This document shows, in pieces, positions 59,601 through 64,000 of a DNA stretch of 64,000 nucleotides (position 1 is its first letter; each line of letters begins with the position of its first letter). This DNA comes from Ancylobacter vacuolatus (GTDB lineage: Bacteria; Pseudomonadota; Alphaproteobacteria; Rhizobiales; Xanthobacteraceae): positions 124,001 through 188,000 of the forward strand of contig NZ_JAUSUH010000002.1 of the NCBI RefSeq assembly GCF_030813595.1, written 5' to 3'. The notes beneath the pieces were generated by a model, which was given only the letters and a program-made list of their open reading frames with translations, made no database searches and was not told where the DNA came from. The position numbers were made by a program, and so were the translations under genes.

Positions 59601-59724
59601 CGCCCGCAAGGGCTTCACGGCGAACACGCTGACCCCCTTCGTGGGCGACGCGAACATCGAGACCCCGGAGTTCAAGGCGTTCATGGTCAACATCGAGCCC
59701 TCCACCGGGCCGGTGGTGGCATAG
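56635..59724 (+). CDS. fdnG: Formate dehydrogenase-N alpha subunit, selenocysteine-containing
   Basis: The gene encodes 1029 residues if the in-frame TGA at 57232 is read as selenocysteine (residue 200). The two reading blocks on either side are both clearly formate dehydrogenase and keep the same frame. A Tat signal (LSRRTFLKTSGAGLAG) precedes the [4Fe-4S] site Cys54-x2-Cys57-x3-Cys61-x34-Cys96. The UGA context reads ARV-U-HGPTVASL, as in E. coli FdnG (Sec196). It binds the molybdenum bis-guanine dinucleotide cofactor and oxidises formate in the periplasm. GGGAGG lies a few bases upstream of the ATG. Calling the TGA a stop would wrongly give a truncated pseudogene. Confidence 0.95.
57232..57275 (+). 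promoter_or_regulatory. Selenocysteine codon and SECIS-like hairpin
   Basis: The UGA at 57232-57234 is followed by CACGGCCCGACGGTGGCG, then a hairpin with stem GGCG (57249-57252), loop AGTCT and CGCC (57258-57261). The first ten bases, TGACACGGCC, match the start of the E. coli fdnG SECIS region, and the GU-containing small loop is the type bound by SelB. Confidence 0.8.
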
Positions 59725-59736
59725 GGAGGCGGCAGC

Positions 59737-60723
59737 ATGTTCCCACCCATCCCCAACCCCACCGTCGCCTCCGACGCCGCCACCCCGCGCTTCGGCGAGA
59801 AGGACATTCTACGCCGCAGCGCCTCCGAGGTCACGCCGCCCGCCCAGCGGCTGACCGAGGTCGCCAAGCTGATCGATGTCTCCAAATGCATCGGCTGCAA
59901 GGCCTGCCAGGCCGCGTGCCTGGAATGGAACAACCTCACCGAGGAGATCGGCTTCAACCACGGGGTCTACACCAACCCCATGGACCTGACGCCGGACAGC
60001 TTCACCCTGATGCGCTTCACCGAATGGGTGAACCCCGAGACCGAGAACCTCGAATGGCTCATCCGCAAGGATGGCTGCATGCATTGCGAGGACCCGGGCT
60101 GCCTCAAGGCCTGCCCGGCGCCCGGCGCCATCGTGCAGTATTCGAACGGCATCGTGGACTTCCAGCACGACAACTGCATTGGCTGCGGCTACTGCATCAA
60201 GGGCTGCCCGTTCAACATCCCGCGCATCTCCAAGGTCGACCACACCGCCTATAAGTGCACGCTGTGCTCCGACCGTGTCGCGGTGGGCCAGGGCCCGGCC
60301 TGCCAGAAGGCGTGCCCGACCCAGGCCATCGTCTTCGGCACCAAGGACGAGATGAAGGACTGGGCCGAGCTGCGCATCACCGACCTGAAGTCGCGCGGCT
60401 TTGCCAATGCCGGCCTCTATGACCCGCCGGGCGTCGGCGGCACCCATGTGATGTATGTGCTGCACCACGCCGACACGCCGTCCATCTATGCCGGCCTGCC
60501 GGACAATCCGCGCATCTCGCCGCTCGTCGACGCCTGGAAGGGCATGACGAAATATGTCGGCCTGGCGGTGATGGGCTTCGCCGCCGCCGCCGGCTTCCTG
60601 CACTATGTCGTCGCCGGGCCGAACAAGGTCTCGGAGGAAGACGAGGAGAACGCCGAGAGGCTGGCCGATGGCACCCCGCCGCCGGTGCCGCCCGCCAGCC
60701 TGCAGGAGGGGAGGACGCCATGA
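59737..60723 (+). CDS. fdnH: Formate dehydrogenase-N beta (iron-sulfur) subunit
   Basis: The 328-residue subunit has four ferredoxin-type cysteine sets ([42 protein letters not shown]...CQKAC) for four [4Fe-4S] clusters, and a C-terminal membrane helix ([19 protein letters not shown]) that anchors it. It conducts electrons from the alpha subunit to the heme subunit. The ATG follows fdnG after 12 bases with GGAGG upstream. Confidence 0.96.
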   Translation: MFPPIPNPTVASDAATPRFGEKDILRRSASEVTPPAQRLTEVAKLIDVSKCIGCKACQAACLEWNNLTEEIGFNHGVYTNPMDLTPDSFTLMRFTEWVNPETENLEWLIRKDGCMHCEDPGCLKACPAPGAIVQYSNGIVDFQHDNCIGCGYCIKGCPFNIPRISKVDHTAYKCTLCSDRVAVGQGPACQKACPTQAIVFGTKDEMKDWAELRITDLKSRGFANAGLYDPPGVGGTHVMYVLHHADTPSIYAGLPDNPRISPLVDAWKGMTKYVGLAVMGFAAAAGFLHYVVAGPNKVSEEDEENAERLADGTPPPVPPASLQEGRTP

Positions 60724-61439
60724 GCGCCGACAACCTCAAGACCCATACCCCCGACGATGTGGAACCGGGCGATGCCGTTCGCCCGGGCCACCCGGTGCAG
60801 GTGTCGCGCTACACGGTGGCCGCGCGCATCAACCACTGGATCACCGCCCTCAGCCTGATCGCGCTGGCGCTGTCGGGCATGGCGCTGTTCACGCCGAGCC
60901 TGTTCTTCCTCACCGGCCTGTTCGGCGGCGGCCAGTGGACGCGGGCACTGCATCCCTGGATCGGCGTGGTGCTGTTCTTCTCCTTCGCCGGGCTGTTCCT
61001 GCGCTTCTGGAAGGCGAACCTGCCCGCGCGGGAAGACGGCACCTGGCTCGCCCGTATCAGCGACGTGCTGCGCGGGCGGGAGGAGCGGCTGCCGGAAATC
61101 GGCAAGTACAATGCCGGCCAGAAATTCGTCTTCTGGGGCATGTCGGGCCTCATCATCGTGCTGATCGCCAGCGGCATCGCGATGTGGGACCAGTATTTCT
61201 ACGCCTTCACCACCATCGAGCAGAAGCGCGTCGCCGTCCTCGTCCATGCGGTGGCGGCGGTTTGCATCATCTGCGTGTGGATCATCCACGTCTACGCCGC
61301 CATCTGGGTCAAGGGCACCATCGGCGCGATGACGCGCGGCAAGGTGACGGGCGGCTGGGCGTGGCGGCATCACCGCAAATGGCTGCGCGAATTGGTCGGC
61401 ACCCGGCCGGGCAAGCGCCCGCCGACGCCGGCGGAATAG
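60720..61439 (+). CDS. fdnI: Formate dehydrogenase-N gamma subunit (cytochrome b556)
   Basis: The 239-residue membrane protein has four helices; the histidines in [23 protein letters not shown] and [22 protein letters not shown] are heme b ligand candidates. It passes electrons to the quinone. The start overlaps the fdnH stop by 4 bases (ATGA). Confidence 0.94.
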   Translation: MSADNLKTHTPDDVEPGDAVRPGHPVQVSRYTVAARINHWITALSLIALALSGMALFTPSLFFLTGLFGGGQWTRALHPWIGVVLFFSFAGLFLRFWKANLPAREDGTWLARISDVLRGREERLPEIGKYNAGQKFVFWGMSGLIIVLIASGIAMWDQYFYAFTTIEQKRVAVLVHAVAAVCIICVWIIHVYAAIWVKGTIGAMTRGKVTGGWAWRHHRKWLRELVGTRPGKRPPTPAE

Positions 61440-61478
61440 GGACGGGCGACAGGACGGCGCGCTGCGGGCAACGTTGCC

Positions 61479-61572
61479 GTCATCCCGAACGGCCGCAGGC
61501 CGATCCGGGATCGCGCGCCACGACGAGATGCCGATCCCGGCTCTGCGCGCTCCGCGCCTGGCCGGGATGACG
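61479..61572. repeat. Interspersed palindromic repeat, GTCATCCC...GGGATGAC family (copy 3)
   Basis: GTCATCCCGAACGGC at 61479 and GGCCGGGATGACG ending at 61572 form the ends; internal copies of GATCCGGGATC occur. It sits between fdnI and fdhE, inside what is probably one transcript. Confidence 0.75.
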
Positions 61573-61682
61573 ACCGATAAGGTCCGCGCCGCCTACCAGG
61601 CGCGGACAACGCAGCAGGTGTCGTCGCGAGAACCCCGCGACAGCCTAAGGAACACGTGGCCCGTGCGGTTCGTGAGGTGATG

Positions 61683-62594
61683 ATGTCGCAGGATCTCCAG
61701 CCCGATCCCACCGTGATCGGCACTGTGTCCGCCCCGCCTTTCGCGGTCCTGCCCGATCCCGCGCGCCTGTTCGGCGTGCGGGCGAAGCGGCTGCGCATCT
61801 ATGCGGCGGTCAGCCCGCTCAAGCCCTATCTCGATTTCGTCGCCGGCCTCATCGAGGCGCAGCACGCCATCGTCCCCGGCCTGCCCCCGGTGGCGGCGCC
61901 CGACCCGGAAGCGCTGGAGCGCGCCCGCGCCTTCGAGATGCCGGCGCTGGAGCGCGCCAGCACCCTGCTCGACGACACGCTGGAGGCGACGCTCGACCAG
62001 CTGTTCGACGCCGCCGCCGGCGTGAAGATGCCGGAGGAAGCCGGCGCCGCCCTCACCCGCGTGCGTCTCGCCGATGGCCCGGTGCGGGCGCAGATGGTGC
62101 GCGACGTGCTGGCCCATGACCTGCCGGTGGAGCGGCTAGCCGAGCATGTCTATGTCGCGGCCGGCCTGCAGGTGCATTTCGCCCGCCGCGCCGCCGCGCT
62201 CGACGCAAAAAAACTGGTGCCGGTGGGCGACGGCGTGTGCCCGGCCTGCGGCGGCCCGCCGGTGGCCTCGCTCATCGTCGAATGGCCGAACGCGCATGGC
62301 AACCGCTTCTGCGCCTGCTCGCTCTGCTCCACCCTGTGGAACTATGTCCGCATCCGCTGCTGCGCCTGCGGCACCACCAAGGGCATCGGCTATCAGGAAA
62401 TCGAGGGCAGCCCCGGCACGGTGAAGGCGGAAACCTGCGACGAGTGCCACACCTATGTGAAGGTGATGTACCAGAACAAGGATGTCACCCTCGAGCCGGT
62501 GGCCGACGATATCGGCACGCTCGGGCTCGATCTGATGATGCGGCAGGGGCCCTATCGGCGCGCCGCCTTCAACCCGTTCCTGCTCGGCTATTGA
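61683..62594 (+). CDS. fdhE: Formate dehydrogenase accessory protein FdhE
   Basis: The 303-residue protein has the FdhE pattern: a helical N-terminal half and a rubredoxin-like C-terminal half with four Cys pairs (CPACGG, CACSLC, CCACG, CDECHTY) that bind iron. It is needed for maturation of respiratory formate dehydrogenase. Start choice: ATG codons at 61680 and 61683 are both close to GAGG; a GTG at 61656 with AAGGA upstream is possible. selA follows after 10 bases. Confidence 0.93.
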   Translation: MSQDLQPDPTVIGTVSAPPFAVLPDPARLFGVRAKRLRIYAAVSPLKPYLDFVAGLIEAQHAIVPGLPPVAAPDPEALERARAFEMPALERASTLLDDTLEATLDQLFDAAAGVKMPEEAGAALTRVRLADGPVRAQMVRDVLAHDLPVERLAEHVYVAAGLQVHFARRAAALDAKKLVPVGDGVCPACGGPPVASLIVEWPNAHGNRFCACSLCSTLWNYVRIRCCACGTTKGIGYQEIEGSPGTVKAETCDECHTYVKVMYQNKDVTLEPVADDIGTLGLDLMMRQGPYRRAAFNPFLLGY

Positions 62595-62604
62595 GGGCGC
62601 CGCG

Positions 62605-64000
62605 ATGGACGCGCCCTCTCGCCCCGCCGCCCCCTCCCCGCGTGACCTGCCCTCGGTCGACCGTGTGCTGGCGACGCCGGCCGGCCAGCAGGCGGTGGAA
62701 GCGTTCGGCCGCGCCCCGGCGACGCAGGCCATCCGCGCCGCGCTGGACGAGGTGCGCGCCTGCCTGCTCGCGGGCAAGCTCGCCGCCCTGCCGGCGCCCG
62801 ATCATGTGGCACTCGCCGCCGCTGAGGCGCTGGAGCGCAGCGCCCGCTCGCATTTGCGCCCGGTGTTCAACCTCACCGGCACGGTGCTGCACACCAATCT
62901 CGGCCGCGCCTTGCTAGCGGAAGAGGCAGTGGAAGCCGCCACCCGGGCCATGCGCGCCGCCGTGGCGCTGGAATATGATCTTGCCACCGGCAAGCGCGGC
63001 GAGCGTGACGACCATGTGCGCGAACTCCTCATCGAGCTGACCGGGGCGGAAGACGCCACGGTCGTCAACAACAACGCCGCCGCCGTGCTGCTGGTGCTGA
63101 ACACGCTCGGCCTCGGGCGCGAGGCCATCGTCTCGCGCGGCGAGCTGATCGAGATCGGCGGCGCCTTCCGCATGCCCGACATCATGGCCCGCGCTGGGGT
63201 GAGGCTGGTTGAGGTCGGCACCACCAACCGCACCCATCCCAGGGACTATGCCGGGGCGCTCAATGACGCGACCGGGCTGGTGCTGAAGGTGCACACCTCC
63301 AATTACCGCATCGAGGGGTTTACCCGCGAGGTGCCGGCGCGCGAACTGGCCGCCATCGCCCATGCGCGCGGCGTGCCTGTGGTCAATGATCTCGGCTCCG
63401 GCACGCTGGTCGACCTCGCCCGGCTCGGCCTCGCCCATGAGCCGACCGTGCGCGAGGCGGTGGCGGAAGGGGCGGATATCGTCACCTTCTCCGGCGACAA
63501 GCTGCTCGGCGGGCCGCAGACCGGCTTCATCGTCGGCAGCAAGGACCTCATCGCCGCGATCAATAAGAACCCGATGAAACGGGCGCTGCGGGTCGACAAG
63601 ATCCGCCTCGCCGCGCTGGAAGCGACACTCAGGCTCTATCGCGACCCGGACCGGCTGGCCGCCCGGCTGCCGACCCTGCGCCTGCTGGCGCGCTCGCGCG
63701 CCGACATCGCCGCCCGCGCCCATGCGCTGGCAGAACCGCTCGCGGCCGCCTTGGGCGAGGATTTCGACATCGAGATCGTCGACTGCGTCAGCCAGATCGG
63801 CTCGGGCGCCCTGCCGCTGGAAACCCTGCCGAGCGCCGGCTTCGCCATCCGCCCGGCGACGGAGGCCTCCGGCGGCCGGCTGAACGCGCTGGCGGCGGCG
63901 CTGCGGGCGCTGCCTGTCCCGGTCATCGGGCGCATCAGCGAGGGCGCGCTGATCCTCGATCTGCGCTGCCTGGAGGACGAGCAGGGCTTTCTGGCAAGCC
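62605..64000 (+). CDS. selA: L-seryl-tRNA(Sec) selenium transferase (partial, 3' end outside the window)
   Basis: The frame is open to the end of the window (465 residues visible). SelA converts seryl-tRNA(Sec) to selenocysteyl-tRNA(Sec) with selenophosphate. It shows [60 protein letters not shown] and the PLP lysine (Lys299) in [14 protein letters not shown]. It is the last visible gene of the formate dehydrogenase/selenium set; selB commonly follows selA but would be beyond the edge. Confidence 0.96.
   Translation, partial: MDAPSRPAAPSPRDLPSVDRVLATPAGQQAVEAFGRAPATQAIRAALDEVRACLLAGKLAALPAPDHVALAAAEALERSARSHLRPVFNLTGTVLHTNLGRALLAEEAVEAATRAMRAAVALEYDLATGKRGERDDHVRELLIELTGAEDATVVNNNAAAVLLVLNTLGLGREAIVSRGELIEIGGAFRMPDIMARAGVRLVEVGTTNRTHPRDYAGALNDATGLVLKVHTSNYRIEGFTREVPARELAAIAHARGVPVVNDLGSGTLVDLARLGLAHEPTVREAVAEGADIVTFSGDKLLGGPQTGFIVGSKDLIAAINKNPMKRALRVDKIRLAALEATLRLYRDPDRLAARLPTLRLLARSRADIAARAHALAEPLAAALGEDFDIEIVDCVSQIGSGALPLETLPSAGFAIRPATEASGGRLNALAAALRALPVPVIGRISEGALILDLRCLEDEQGFLAS

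Overview
The window is a GC-rich chromosomal stretch typical of an alphaproteobacterium of the order Hyphomicrobiales, most likely the Xanthobacteraceae/Ancylobacter neighbourhood. This is inferred from gene order (tlpA divergent from argH, ccmA divergent from acnA followed by a DUF1223 gene, chorismate mutase-hisC-tyrC facing metX-metW, HIG1-ATR-etfBA-hydroxybutyryl-CoA dehydrogenase) and from short interspersed palindromes of the kind common in that order. No rRNA, tRNA, insertion sequence, prophage or CRISPR array was seen.

Layout. 1-4.1 kb: the start of an MFS exporter, a small secreted protein, an orphan BMP-type binding protein and a HisKA_2 kinase with a receiver-only response regulator. 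4.1-8.9 kb: nadD, proA, a YihY/BrkB membrane protein, a host-attachment family protein, TspO and a HIG1 protein. 8.9-13.8 kb: cobalamin adenosyltransferase, a GST, a rhomboid, etfBA and 3-hydroxybutyryl-CoA dehydrogenase. 13.9-18.2 kb: two DMT exporters, a MocR regulator and a TlpA thioredoxin. 18.2-25.1 kb: argH, a zinc/cadmium-type ATPase with its MerR regulator, and a LysR regulator divergent from mmsA. 25.2-30.7 kb: nucleoside deaminase, tyrC, hisC and chorismate mutase facing metX-metW. 30.9-34.5 kb: a methyltransferase, a DEAD-box helicase, an extended IF-1 and TenA. 34.6-39.5 kb: the atpHAGDC operon. 39.9-45.2 kb: ccmAB, acnA and a DUF1223 protein. 45.6-48.1 kb: a DUF2794 protein and aguB-aguA (agmatine to putrescine).

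48-64 kb is the most distinctive part. On the minus strand a tightly overlapping larA-larC-larE-larB set makes and uses the nickel-pincer cofactor and is followed by an overlapping SDR gene; selD lies just upstream of larA. Beyond selD a Tat-exported transglutaminase-fold protein overlaps a periplasmic thioredoxin gene. Divergent from these is a selenocysteine formate dehydrogenase-N operon (alpha subunit with an in-frame UGA and SECIS-like hairpin, beta, gamma), then fdhE and selA, which runs off the window. SelD and SelA supply selenocysteine, FdhE matures the enzyme, and periplasmic formate oxidation passes electrons to the quinone pool.

The most unusual signals are a Rhizobiales-type palindromic repeat inserted in frame in larC, an intrinsic-terminator-like hairpin in the formate dehydrogenase leader, a textbook MerR promoter with a 19-bp spacer, a perfect inverted repeat between the MocR gene and its exporter, and a strong orphan terminator at about 45.47 kb that may end a small RNA. 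Several operons common in related genomes are incomplete here (ccm without C/D/G, proA-nadD without proB/rsfS, argH without lysA), which suggests rearrangement. All functional calls rest on recognised motifs and context, not on database searches.
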